From the NCBI GenBank assembly GCA_044233795.1, contig JBIIJL010000074.1, positions 1 through 9,406 on the forward strand: a stretch of DNA of 9,406 nucleotides, read 5' to 3'. The stretch comes from JBIIJL01 sp044233795 (GTDB lineage Bacteria > Pseudomonadota > Gammaproteobacteria > Legionellales > Legionellaceae). Positions within the stretch are counted from its first letter, which is position 1, and each line of letters begins with the position of its first letter. The notes under the pieces were generated by a model that was given only the letters and a program-made list of their open reading frames with translations, ran no database searches and was not told where the DNA came from. Shown here piece by piece: positions 1-7,169 of the stretch. Made by a program: the position numbers and the translations under genes.

Positions 1-16
1 TCATTTGGGTTTGCAT
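1..16 (-). CDS. Possible 5' end of a minus-strand gene leaving the window
   Basis: An ATG at 16-14 (minus strand) is preceded by GAGGAG at 29-24 with a 7-base spacer, one of the best Shine-Dalgarno arrangements in the window. Only five codons (M Q T Q M) are visible before the edge, so no product can be named. A second in-frame ATG lies at 4-2. It has the same direction as the polysaccharide operon and could be a further gene of that locus, but the plus-strand TPR gene stands between them, so it would need its own promoter or a long untranslated leader. The plus strand here is also open in all three frames for a short way (stops at 54, 62 and 85). One of these frames reads as a hydrophobic segment ending at 56, so the tail of a plus-strand membrane protein is a rival reading. 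Confidence 0.35.
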
Positions 17-20
17 CGGT

Positions 21-52
21 ATACTCCTCGCGCTTTATTTTCTCAGGAGTAT
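21..52 (-). promoter_or_regulatory. Inverted repeat covering a ribosome-binding site
   Basis: ATACTCCT at 21-28 and AGGAGTAT at 45-52 form a perfect 8-bp inverted repeat with a 16-base loop. In minus-strand RNA the 3' arm contains the AGGAG of the Shine-Dalgarno sequence at 29-24, so folding would hide the start site of the gene beginning at 16. The repeat and its overlap with the ribosome site are seen directly; any control of translation is inference. Confidence 0.4.
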
Positions 53-117
53 CTAGTGTTTTAATGGCTATTTGTAGGTGGGGTTAATTCACCGCTTACA
101 AACAATCGCAACTTGCT

Positions 118-441
118 TTGTCCACTAATAAGACAAATCAACCAGAACAAAGTGTTTCTCTATTAGATTGGACTGTATTTCAAGAGCGAGGATTAGAAAA
201 AATTAAGAATGGAGATTTAGAAGGGGCAGTTGTTGATTTCACCCAAGCCATTAAAAATGGCCCTAAAAACAATGCACTATATTATATGAGAGGCACCACC
301 TTAGCCAAGCTTAAAAAATATCGATTGGCCATTAGGGATCTTAAAAGTATTCTTAAGGATGAGCCTAATAATGAGATGGTAAAATTCGTTTTAAAACAAT
401 GTCAGGCCAGCCTTCCTGCCAAAGACTCTAGGCACACGTAA
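118..441 (+). CDS. Small tetratricopeptide-repeat (TPR) protein, 107 aa
   Basis: Two consecutive TPR-like helical hairpins are visible, at about residues 20-53 (GDLEGAVVDFTQAI core, then GPKNNAL) and 54-87 (ALYYMRGTTLAKLKKY, AIRDL, then DEPNNEM). TPRs mediate protein-protein contacts; no catalytic function or partner can be assigned. There is no signal peptide or membrane segment. The start is weak: the only candidate that keeps both repeats is TTG at 118. It has no obvious Shine-Dalgarno sequence, the reading frame is closed by TAA at 85-87, and the next in-frame ATG is at residue 57, inside the second repeat. The gene may therefore be a 5'-truncated remnant of a longer TPR protein, or be expressed from an unusual start. 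It runs convergently to the polysaccharide operon and is probably not part of it. Confidence is high for the TPR fold and moderate for an intact gene. Confidence 0.6.
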   Translation: MSTNKTNQPEQSVSLLDWTVFQERGLEKIKNGDLEGAVVDFTQAIKNGPKNNALYYMRGTTLAKLKKYRLAIRDLKSILKDEPNNEMVKFVLKQCQASLPAKDSRHT

Positions 442-584
442 AGCAGAAAACAAGCGGCTAATACAGGACGCCATTTCAACAGTGAAGTGCGACTAGGATC
501 TAGTCAGGCAAAGAAGACCTCAGCGGATATTTTGTATTGTAGCATTTTTCCAGGGTCGTTGTTCAAGCGTGGTGAATAGTGACC
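442..584. other. Convergent intergenic spacer with a small stem-loop
   Basis: This 143-base gap separates the convergent ends of the TPR gene and the operon. It contains a perfect 6-bp stem with a 3-base loop (GACTAG at 491-496, CTAGTC at 500-505). TGC/GCA at 488-490 and 508-510 can extend the stem past a 2-base bulge. No run of T follows on either strand, so it is not a canonical intrinsic terminator, although its position between convergent genes makes some role in termination possible. No gene is seen here. Confidence 0.35.
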
Positions 585-1766
585 TTATTTGAATGAAGTG
601 GTTTGTGATTGAGCGAAATTTTCCAGTTCAAAGTTGAGATCAGAGTATATATGTAAATGCTCATCAACAATATCAATAATATTATATACATTCTCAGCAA
701 ATCTCCTTCCATTAGCGGCCATTGTCTGCCTAAGGGGATGATTGATTAATAGGGAGTGAATTGCATTTGCAAGCGAGGCGGGGTCTCTCGCTTTTACCAA
801 CAAGCCCGTCTTTCCAGGTATTATGGCCTCGCGACAGCCAGGCACGTCCGTGGTTACAATTGCCCGGCCACATGCAGCGGCTTCTGCTAAAACTCGTGGT
901 AATCCCTCTCGGTAAGAGGGTAGGACCACCAAATGGGCCTGGGAAAAAAGGGAAGGTATGTTGTCGCAATAACCGAGGTATTCAATGGTTTTATTTTTTG
1001 TCCAAAATTCTAATTGCTCCTCATCGATTGATGATGGATTTCCAGGGTCGGGACGACCCGCAAGCCAGATACGTACATTGATGTCTTGGGTGCGCAGAAT
1101 AGTTGCTGCCTCAATAAACTCCATAACCCCTTTGTCTCGTAGAAGCCTTGCGGCCATTACCACCACGAGTGGGGGCGCAGGAGGTTCGGCAGTATAATGA
1201 TAGTGTTTAAGATCAACGCCTGAACCACGTATCAGAATTGATTGTTCTTTTTTAAGTGCACCCATGTTAAGCAAGGTGTTTTCATCATCTGTATTTTGGA
1301 AAATTACTTTTAGATTGGGGTGTTGAAAGGCCACCCGATATAAACGGCTGATAATGTTTCGTAAAATTCTAGCTTCTAGATGTTGATCTATAAATGCATA
1401 ACCTAACCCTGAAATTGCTGCTACAACGGCCGGTACGCGCGCAAAACGCGCGGCGATTGCTCCGTAAATCACAGGTTTTATGGTAACGAGATGAACAATG
1501 TCGGGCCGTATTTTTTTCATCAAACGATATATCGCAAAAAGACTGAGCAGCTCAGAGTAAATATTTCTACCACTGCGCGACAGAGGAATAGGGTGGTAAG
1601 AAAAATTTTCTTCTTTGATTCTTTGAGGGGGGATAGTTTCACCAGTTGCAATATGTATCTCATATCCTGCAGCCTTCGCAGCAAGTGCGATAGGTAGTCT
1701 ATGAGATATAAAATAAGTAGGTTCATTCAAAATGAACAGTAACTTTCGTTTCGAGTTAGTTTGCAT
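585..1766 (-). CDS. GT4-family glycosyltransferase, last gene of the operon (WbpT-like position)
   Basis: A 393-aa GT-B glycosyltransferase of family GT4, expected to act at the cytoplasmic face of the inner membrane and add one sugar from an NDP donor to a lipid-linked oligosaccharide. The N-terminal Rossmann half starts with KLLFILNEPTYFISHRLPIA and includes an IVHLVTIKP strand near residues 90-98. The C-terminal donor-binding half has GSGVD (181-185), AARLLRDKG with R207 and K212, and the EX7E pair E287/E295 in REGLPRVLAE, followed by a GLLV segment near 321-324. The ATG at 1766 overlaps the end of the asparagine-synthase-like gene by 11 bases and is preceded by GGAG 4 bases upstream, consistent with translational coupling. 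The order glycosyltransferase, AsnB, glycosyltransferase parallels wbpR, wbpS, wbpT of P. aeruginosa O6. Exact donor and acceptor cannot be read from sequence; a GalNAc(A)-type donor is inferred from the neighbours. A C6 run (plus-strand G6 at 1627-1632) encodes a Pro-Pro pair. Confidence 0.9.
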   Translation of the reverse strand: MQTNSKRKLLFILNEPTYFISHRLPIALAAKAAGYEIHIATGETIPPQRIKEENFSYHPIPLSRSGRNIYSELLSLFAIYRLMKKIRPDIVHLVTIKPVIYGAIAARFARVPAVVAAISGLGYAFIDQHLEARILRNIISRLYRVAFQHPNLKVIFQNTDDENTLLNMGALKKEQSILIRGSGVDLKHYHYTAEPPAPPLVVVMAARLLRDKGVMEFIEAATILRTQDINVRIWLAGRPDPGNPSSIDEEQLEFWTKNKTIEYLGYCDNIPSLFSQAHLVVLPSYREGLPRVLAEAAACGRAIVTTDVPGCREAIIPGKTGLLVKARDPASLANAIHSLLINHPLRQTMAANGRRFAENVYNIIDIVDEHLHIYSDLNFELENFAQSQTTSFK

Positions 1767-3678
1767 ACTTCTCCATCCATGCCTGAAACATCAACACCGT
1801 CCATAACTGATACTGCCAGTTACGTTTGCCCGATAAATGCTCGCGCCATTTTTTAAGAATGGGCTCGGCTTTTAAAAGTCCTTGCTGCTCAATTTTCCCT
1901 TCGTTAAGCAAGCTTTCAGCCCACTCACGTAAGGGTCCCTTGAGCCATGCATCAAGCGGCACACCAAAACCCATTTTAGGTCTTTCAAAAAGCGCTGGCG
2001 AGACATATTTAGCTAGTATTTGTCTTAGTAGCCATTTGGTTTGTCGGTTACGAATTTTCATGTTGAGCGGGAGTTTCCACATCCACTCTATCAGTTGATG
2101 ATCTAAAAAAGGCGCCCGGCTTTCTAAACTGACAGTCATCCCTGCGCGGTCAACTTTCACCATAATATCATCTGGTAAATAAGAGAGTGTGTCTGAGACC
2201 ATCATTTTTTCAATAAAATCCATTTCTTCAAGTGGTTGAAAGAGAGATGAGGGCGTAAATTCAGCCCCTGGGTCAAGATTTACTATCTCATGCGTCTCAT
2301 GCCATTGTGAAATCAGTTGCTGATAGAAATGCTCTGGTGTTTTCACGGCAATGATTGAGGCAAATTTGTGTAACTTATCGCCAACCATCGGTAATTGCGT
2401 AAACTTGAGTAGTTGGTGCCAGCGCATTGGAGAAATAGATAATAACAACTTACGCATTGCTAGGCGCATAGGGTATGGGAGCCTTGCGATATTTTTCCAA
2501 AGCATTTTACCCAAAAGGTAGCGATTGTAACCGCCAAACAACTCATCACCACCATCGCCCGTTAAACACACTTTTACGTGCGATCGGGTGAGATTTGAAA
2601 CTAAAAACGTTGGGATAGCTGAAGAATCTGCAAAAGGCTCATCGTACATTTCAGGCAATCTTGGAATGACCATCAGTGCATCTTCCGCACTCACATAGAA
2701 TTCTGTGTGGTCTGTTTTAAGTTCGGTTGCAACTTTTTTTGCGTAGATAGCTTCATTATAATCTTTAGCATCAAAGCCGATCGTAAATGTTCTAATCGGT
2801 GTGCTGCTATTGGCTTGCATTAAAGCAGTAATTAGCGATGAATCAATGCCGCCCGATAGAAAAGCACCAATCGGTACATCTGAAACCATTTGCTGCTTTA
2901 TCACATGATGTAATAAAGCTTCGGTTTTAGCAATTGCTTCAGCATCAGTCAAATGGAATGGATCGGCCACGCCCTCCTGGGCTACCTTTGCAGCCGACCA
3001 ATAGCTTTTGGGAGGGGGAAGCTTAGTGCCTTTGGCAAGCGTGATAAAAGAGGCGGGGGGGAGTTTGTAAATATGCTCATAAATTGAATGAGGCGAGGGG
3101 ATATAACCATATTGCATGAGCAGGGCTACACTGCTTCTTGCGATAGGGTTGTTGAAGTCTGGATATGCCGTTAGTGCTTTAAGTTCCGAGCCAAATACCA
3201 ACGCATGATTGATAAGACCATAATAAAGAGGCTTCTCGCCGATTCTATCTCGTGCTAAAGACAGAGTTTTGGCTTTTTTATCCCACAAAGCGAATGCAAA
3301 CATACCGGTCATTAAGGTAAGCGCACGCTCAAGTCCATATTCCATGATGAGGGTAAGGATAACCTCTGTGTCAGAGTGCCCTTTAAATGTGTGACCTTTT
3401 TTCTGAAGCTCGCCCCTAAGCGATAGAAAATTATACACCTCGCCATTGTAGACTATTACATAACGGCCATCTTTTGAATGCATAGGTTGATGGCCGGTTG
3501 CTGATAAATCAATAACGGCAAGTCTTCGATGGCCCATGGCAATGCCATCTGCTTCATTTAACCAAACGGCGCCATCATCAGGGCCTCGATGGATCAATTG
3601 CTTGGTCATGGATGAAATGATGGTTTCTAGGTTGTAAGTCAGATTATGGCTTGCAAAAAATCCTGTTATTCCACACAT
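1756..3678 (-). CDS. asnB: AsnB-type glutamine-dependent amidotransferase (WbpS-like, uronic acid amidation)
   Basis: A 640-aa class II glutamine amidotransferase joined to an asparagine-synthase domain. Cys2 (MCGITGFF) is the N-terminal nucleophile that releases ammonia from glutamine. The glutaminase domain also shows RGPDD (31-35), HRRLAVIDLS (50-59), VYNGEVYN (77-84) and HSDTEV (101-106). The synthetase half has the ATP-pyrophosphatase loop SGGIDSS (275-281) and GDGGDELFGGYNRY (374-387). All expected catalytic motifs are present. In a general setting it would make asparagine. Flanked by a UDP-HexNAc dehydrogenase, an epimerase and two glycosyltransferases, it more likely converts the carboxyl of an N-acetylhexuronic acid to a carboxamide, as proposed for WbpS in P. 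aeruginosa O6 and WbtH in Francisella. The ATG at 3678 is preceded by GGGAG with a 6-base spacer and overlaps the upstream gene by 13 bases. A C7 tract (plus-strand G7 at 3055-3061) lies in the coding region. Confidence 0.92.
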   Translation of the reverse strand: MCGITGFFASHNLTYNLETIISSMTKQLIHRGPDDGAVWLNEADGIAMGHRRLAVIDLSATGHQPMHSKDGRYVIVYNGEVYNFLSLRGELQKKGHTFKGHSDTEVILTLIMEYGLERALTLMTGMFAFALWDKKAKTLSLARDRIGEKPLYYGLINHALVFGSELKALTAYPDFNNPIARSSVALLMQYGYIPSPHSIYEHIYKLPPASFITLAKGTKLPPPKSYWSAAKVAQEGVADPFHLTDAEAIAKTEALLHHVIKQQMVSDVPIGAFLSGGIDSSLITALMQANSSTPIRTFTIGFDAKDYNEAIYAKKVATELKTDHTEFYVSAEDALMVIPRLPEMYDEPFADSSAIPTFLVSNLTRSHVKVCLTGDGGDELFGGYNRYLLGKMLWKNIARLPYPMRLAMRKLLLSISPMRWHQLLKFTQLPMVGDKLHKFASIIAVKTPEHFYQQLISQWHETHEIVNLDPGAEFTPSSLFQPLEEMDFIEKMMVSDTLSYLPDDIMVKVDRAGMTVSLESRAPFLDHQLIEWMWKLPLNMKIRNRQTKWLLRQILAKYVSPALFERPKMGFGVPLDAWLKGPLREWAESLLNEGKIEQQGLLKAEPILKKWREHLSGKRNWQYQLWTVLMFQAWMEKYAN

Positions 3679-4790
3679 GCTGTGCTCCCTATCTCATACA
3701 AAGAGCTTACCATCTTCATGTTCTTATCCATTGAGAACTTACTTTCTACTCTATTTTTTCCTATGCATCCAAGCCTCATTCGCTCTTCAGGGGATTTTTC
3801 TACCATAGTCAACAAAGCGTCCGTTAATGCTTCGGGATTTTCCTTGGGCACTACGAGCCCTACCTCTCCCAAAATATGTTGCACTTCTCCTACATCTGTC
3901 GCAACGCAAGGTAATTCACACAACATTGCCTCAGCAAGACAATTGGGAAAGGCTTCAGTTCTAGAGGGTAAAACAAATAGATTGAGTTTGTTTAAGTAGC
4001 CTATCGTATCAGCAACACCATTGATGAGGATCACTTTGTCCTGGTGTTTGAGTTGATGCAATTGTTTTTGAAGTATAAGATTTTGCTGAGAACATCCTTG
4101 CCCACAAAAAACAAAATAAATATTCTGGTGGCGCTCACATACTTTATCAATCGATGCAATAAGCGTCTCATACCCTTTATCTTGATGAAAACGTGCCAGG
4201 GTGCCGATGAGAAAGGCGTTAGGGGGGAGAGTGTTGTCTAGTGTTGGCGCAGTATTTTGTGATGATAATGCTGACATATCAAAGCCATTATGGATCACAC
4301 GCATTTTTTTGAATTGATAGCCTAACCTTCTATGATTTGTAACTGCAATGTTTGAATTCATCATCACAATATTTGGAATCATCCAAGACAGGGCTGCACA
4401 GAATTTTTGTATCATGCGAGTTGCAGGTTTAAGACCAACCCCCTCACATCTAACACCCCAGATAATGTTTTTAACGCCAGCGATTTTGGCAGCAAGCCCA
4501 CCAAAGAGATCAGCATGATACATCCAAGTCTGAACCACGTCAGGTTTTAGTCTCTTTATGTGAGCTAATCCATGCAAGAATGCACTCAACACATTTGTTT
4601 TAGTTAGATGAAGATAATGAATGGGAATTCCCATGGCGTTAATTTGTGCTGAGTAATGTCCCTCGTCCTTGAGCACTAGCACGAAGAACTCATAGGGTTG
4701 GTTTTGCATCGCCATAAGGAGTCGATAAAGTGCTGTTTCAGCGCCGCCTAACTCAAGACTTGTAATCACATGGAGGACTTTTTTTGTCAT
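3666..4790 (-). CDS. GT4-family glycosyltransferase (WbpR/WbtG-like position)
   Basis: A GT-B glycosyltransferase of family GT4, about 374 aa. The N-terminal acceptor half opens with KKVLHVITSLELGGAET, a typical first strand and GG loop. The donor half has GTLARFHQDKG (R200 and K205 counted from the chosen start) and the EX7E pair E279/E287 in TEAFPNCLAEA. The frame is open up to a TTG at 4811, but the ATG at 4790 is preferred. It forms a classic ATGA overlap with the TGA of the epimerase gene (4789-4787), and it places the conserved first strand at the N-terminus. There is no strong Shine-Dalgarno sequence before it, so expression probably depends on coupling to the gene upstream. It sits directly between the genes that make the nucleotide sugar and the amidotransferase, so it probably transfers the HexNAcA-type residue; the linkage is unknown. 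Confidence 0.9.
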   Translation of the reverse strand: MTKKVLHVITSLELGGAETALYRLLMAMQNQPYEFFVLVLKDEGHYSAQINAMGIPIHYLHLTKTNVLSAFLHGLAHIKRLKPDVVQTWMYHADLFGGLAAKIAGVKNIIWGVRCEGVGLKPATRMIQKFCAALSWMIPNIVMMNSNIAVTNHRRLGYQFKKMRVIHNGFDMSALSSQNTAPTLDNTLPPNAFLIGTLARFHQDKGYETLIASIDKVCERHQNIYFVFCGQGCSQQNLILQKQLHQLKHQDKVILINGVADTIGYLNKLNLFVLPSRTEAFPNCLAEAMLCELPCVATDVGEVQHILGEVGLVVPKENPEALTDALLTMVEKSPEERMRLGCIGKNRVESKFSMDKNMKMVSSLYEIGSTACVE

Positions 4791-5812
4791 CGCACATGTC
4801 GAACAAACCAAGGCATGGCTTGGTTGAGCCCCTCTTCGATACGATATTTTGGATCATAGCCAAGTAAGGTTCTAGCTTTACTAATATCTGCTTGAGAGTT
4901 TTTCATATCACCCTGACGAAAATCATCGTAAATCGGCAATTTTGTATAGTTGATACCGTATTGGGCCAGCATGTCTTTTAGGTATAGAAAAAGGCGGTTC
5001 AAACTCGTTTTGTCATTCAATGCGATATTGTAAATTTGATGTTTTGCATCCTCTGAGGCCATTGCAGCAAGGATGTTCGCCTCAACCACATTATCTATAA
5101 AACAAAAATCACGACAGGTTTCACCATCGCCAAAGATATGAATGTCTTCATCTTGGATCATCGCTGTAATCCATTTGGGAATGACAGCGGCATAATCGCC
5201 ATGTCGGTTTTGTCGTGGGCCAAAGACATTAAAATAGCGTAGGCCAATGCATTTGAAGTCATAGATATTGGCAAAAACATCTGTATACAACTCACCTACA
5301 TATTTAGTAATAGCATACGGGGATAAGGGTTTGCCAATGCGGCTTTCAACTTTGGGCAACGATGCGTCATCGCCATAGGTTGAGCTTGAGCTCGCAAAAG
5401 TGAAGCTACTCACTTTCGCATCGCGGGCGGCCACTAGCATGTTCAGAAAGCCTGTAATATTTACCGCATTGCTGGTTATGGGGTCGTTGATTGAGCGAGG
5501 AACTGAACCAAGGGCTGCTTGATGAAGTACATAGTCTACTCCCTCGCAAGCTTTGTGGCAGGCTTCCTCAGAGCGGATATCTGCTTCCATAAAAAAGAAA
5601 TTAGTCCATTGCTCGGGACTTACGCTGGTTTGTATTTGCTTTAAATTTTTACGGTATCCTGTGGAGAAATTATCAAGCCCTATGATCCGCTGGTTGTTTT
5701 TTAGCAAAAATTCTACAAGATTTGACCCAATAAATCCTGCAGCACCCGTCACTAACCAATACTTTTGGGTGTTTTGTAGCGTTTGTAATATTGACTCAAA
5801 ATTTGTGGTCAT
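4787..5812 (-). CDS. tviC: UDP-N-acetylhexosamine C4-epimerase (WbpP/TviC family)
   Basis: An extended short-chain dehydrogenase/reductase of 341 aa, the same length as WbpP of P. aeruginosa as I recall it. It shows the NAD-binding GAAGFIG (23-29), LDNFSTG (46-52), the catalytic triad region SSSSTYGD (141-148) with Y166 and K170 in SPYAITK, and RYFNVFGPRQ (192-201). AALGSVPRSINDP (99-111) is a signature of the WbpP/TviC group. Residue 306 is serine, matching the small residue that in WbpP makes room for the N-acetyl group of the substrate. It interconverts UDP-GlcNAc and UDP-GalNAc, or the corresponding uronic acids as TviC does in Vi antigen synthesis. It lies 7 bases after the dehydrogenase gene, with AAGG 5 bases before the ATG, and overlaps the next glycosyltransferase by 4 bases. 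The product could be UDP-GalNAc or UDP-GalNAcA depending on which enzyme acts first. Confidence 0.95.
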   Translation of the reverse strand: MTTNFESILQTLQNTQKYWLVTGAAGFIGSNLVEFLLKNNQRIIGLDNFSTGYRKNLKQIQTSVSPEQWTNFFFMEADIRSEEACHKACEGVDYVLHQAALGSVPRSINDPITSNAVNITGFLNMLVAARDAKVSSFTFASSSSTYGDDASLPKVESRIGKPLSPYAITKYVGELYTDVFANIYDFKCIGLRYFNVFGPRQNRHGDYAAVIPKWITAMIQDEDIHIFGDGETCRDFCFIDNVVEANILAAMASEDAKHQIYNIALNDKTSLNRLFLYLKDMLAQYGINYTKLPIYDDFRQGDMKNSQADISKARTLLGYDPKYRIEEGLNQAMPWFVRHVR

Positions 5813-5819
5813 TTAAGCC

Positions 5820-7115
5820 TTATAGACGAATATCACTCGCATGTTGCGGTAGAATATATTTTAGGTCATAGAGTACGTGAGATGCTTTGCCTAAGGCTCG
5901 GATTTCACTTTCACTCATGGCCTTAAACTCCTCGTGCGCAACACTCAATAAAATAGCATCGTACGCACCTTTTTCAGGTATTTGAAGTTCAATTCCATGC
6001 TCATTCTTGGCAGAGGTAGGGCAAGCCCTAGGATCATATATTTCAACGGTTATGCCATAACTTCTTAATTCATGATAGATATCAATTACGCGGGTATTGC
6101 GTAAGTCTGGACAATTTTCTTTGTAGGTGAATCCCATGATGAGCACGCGCGCGCCATCAATTTGAATGCGTTTTTTAAGCATCGTCTTAATCAGCACTGA
6201 CACCACATAATTTCCCATCCCATCATTTAATCGCCGCCCGGCTAAAATAATTTCAGGATGATAATCGATAGTTTCAGCTTTATAGGTGAGGTAGTATGGG
6301 TCAACACCTATACAATGCCCACCGACAAGCCCGGGTCGAAACGGCATAAAATTCCATTTAGTTTCGGCAGCTTGTAGCACTTCCTCTGTATCTATACCCA
6401 TTTTATTGAAAATGATGGCCAATTCGTTAATCAGCGCAATATTGAGATCGCGTTGGGTATTTTCAATGACTTTGGCAGCCTCTGCAACACGGATACTTGA
6501 TACTTTATGTGTGCCTGCCGTTATGATTTCCTGATAAAGCTCATCTACGAACATTGCCGTTTCAATAGTCGATCCGGCGGTGATTTTTTTAATAGAGGCG
6601 ATGCTATGCAGTTTATCTCCTGGATTGATGCGCTCAGGGCTATAACCTACAAAAAAATCTTCGTTAAATTGAAGTGATGAATGTTGCGTTAGCACTGGAA
6701 CACAGATTTCTTCAATAGCGCCAGGATAGACGGTTGATTCATAGATCACCACATCGTGTTTTTTAAGCAAGGGGCCTATCATCTCGCTTGCTAGAATTAT
6801 TGATGAAAAATCGGGGCGTTTGTGAGAGTCGATGGGTGTTGGGACTGTCACGATGAATGTGTCACAGAAGGCAATGTCAGCTAAATTTGCTGTGAAAGTA
6901 AGAAACGTTGCGCCTTTAAGCTTTGCGAACGGTACCTCTAGCGTTTTATCAATGCCCTCTTGAAGGTCTATGATTCGCTGGGTATTAATATCAAATGCCA
7001 TGACAGGCCGTATTTTTCCAAACTCAACGGCCAAAGGCAAACCAACATATCCCAAACCAACGATTGCAACTTTACGTTCTGACACGTTAAAAACCAGGTC
7101 CATTTCATCGTCCAT
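5820..7115 (-). CDS. tviB: UDP-N-acetylhexosamine 6-dehydrogenase (TviB/WbpO family)
   Basis: A 431-aa NAD-dependent UDP-sugar dehydrogenase that oxidises C6 of UDP-GlcNAc or UDP-GalNAc to the uronic acid in two steps. The dinucleotide-binding GLGYVGLPLAVEFGK is at 20-34, VPTPID at 91-96, the YESTVYPG motif at 125-132, and YSPERINPGD at 158-167. AEAAKVIENTQRDLN (211-225) carries the conserved Lys215 and Asn219, and GGHCIGVDPYY (265-275) contains the catalytic Cys268. A C-terminal UDP-binding domain includes GFTYKENCPDLRNTR (328-342) and the ending YDLKYILP. The motifs match TviB of the Vi antigen closely. The ATG at 7115 is used because an in-frame stop lies only a few codons upstream. An ATG four codons later (7103) is a possible alternative. 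A weak GAGA Shine-Dalgarno lies 7 bases upstream, inside a hairpin arm. This is the only operon gene with a long gap (54 bases) before it. Confidence 0.95.
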   Translation of the reverse strand: MDDEMDLVFNVSERKVAIVGLGYVGLPLAVEFGKIRPVMAFDINTQRIIDLQEGIDKTLEVPFAKLKGATFLTFTANLADIAFCDTFIVTVPTPIDSHKRPDFSSIILASEMIGPLLKKHDVVIYESTVYPGAIEEICVPVLTQHSSLQFNEDFFVGYSPERINPGDKLHSIASIKKITAGSTIETAMFVDELYQEIITAGTHKVSSIRVAEAAKVIENTQRDLNIALINELAIIFNKMGIDTEEVLQAAETKWNFMPFRPGLVGGHCIGVDPYYLTYKAETIDYHPEIILAGRRLNDGMGNYVVSVLIKTMLKKRIQIDGARVLIMGFTYKENCPDLRNTRVIDIYHELRSYGITVEIYDPRACPTSAKNEHGIELQIPEKGAYDAILLSVAHEEFKAMSESEIRALGKASHVLYDLKYILPQHASDIRL

Positions 7116-7122
7116 ATCAAAT

Positions 7123-7152
7123 TCTCACAAATGCTTGAGGGCGTTTGTGAGA
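7123..7152 (-). promoter_or_regulatory. Stable hairpin in front of the dehydrogenase gene
   Basis: TCTCACAAA (7123-7131) and TTTGTGAGA (7144-7152) are perfect inverse complements. One mismatched pair (a T-G wobble on the strand shown) and two G-C pairs extend the stem to about 12 bp with a 6-base loop (7135-7140). It lies in the only sizeable gap within the operon. In minus-strand RNA the 3' arm carries the GAGA that serves as the probable ribosome site of the dehydrogenase gene. No U-run follows, so it is not a standard terminator. Translational control, mRNA processing or stabilisation, or a protein-binding operator are all possible; none is shown. Confidence 0.55.
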
Positions 7153-7169
7153 GGGTAATGGTGTCCTTT

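Noticed and set aside
488..510. Stem-loop between the convergent genes as an intrinsic terminator
   Set aside because: The stem is short with a 2-base bulge, and no T-run follows on either strand. It is recorded only as a small hairpin.
761..1197. Overlapping plus-strand open frames of 106 and 70 codons
   Set aside because: They lie inside the last glycosyltransferase, whose donor-binding motifs occupy this stretch on the other strand.
3646..3999. A 117-codon plus-strand open frame
   Set aside because: Antisense to the end of a GT4 gene and the start of asnB; the composition looks like a shadow and no domain is recognised.
4791..4811. N-terminal extension of the glycosyltransferase to a TTG at 4811
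   Set aside because: The seven extra residues precede the conserved first strand, the codon is a poor start, and the ATG at 4790 makes an exact ATGA overlap with the upstream stop.
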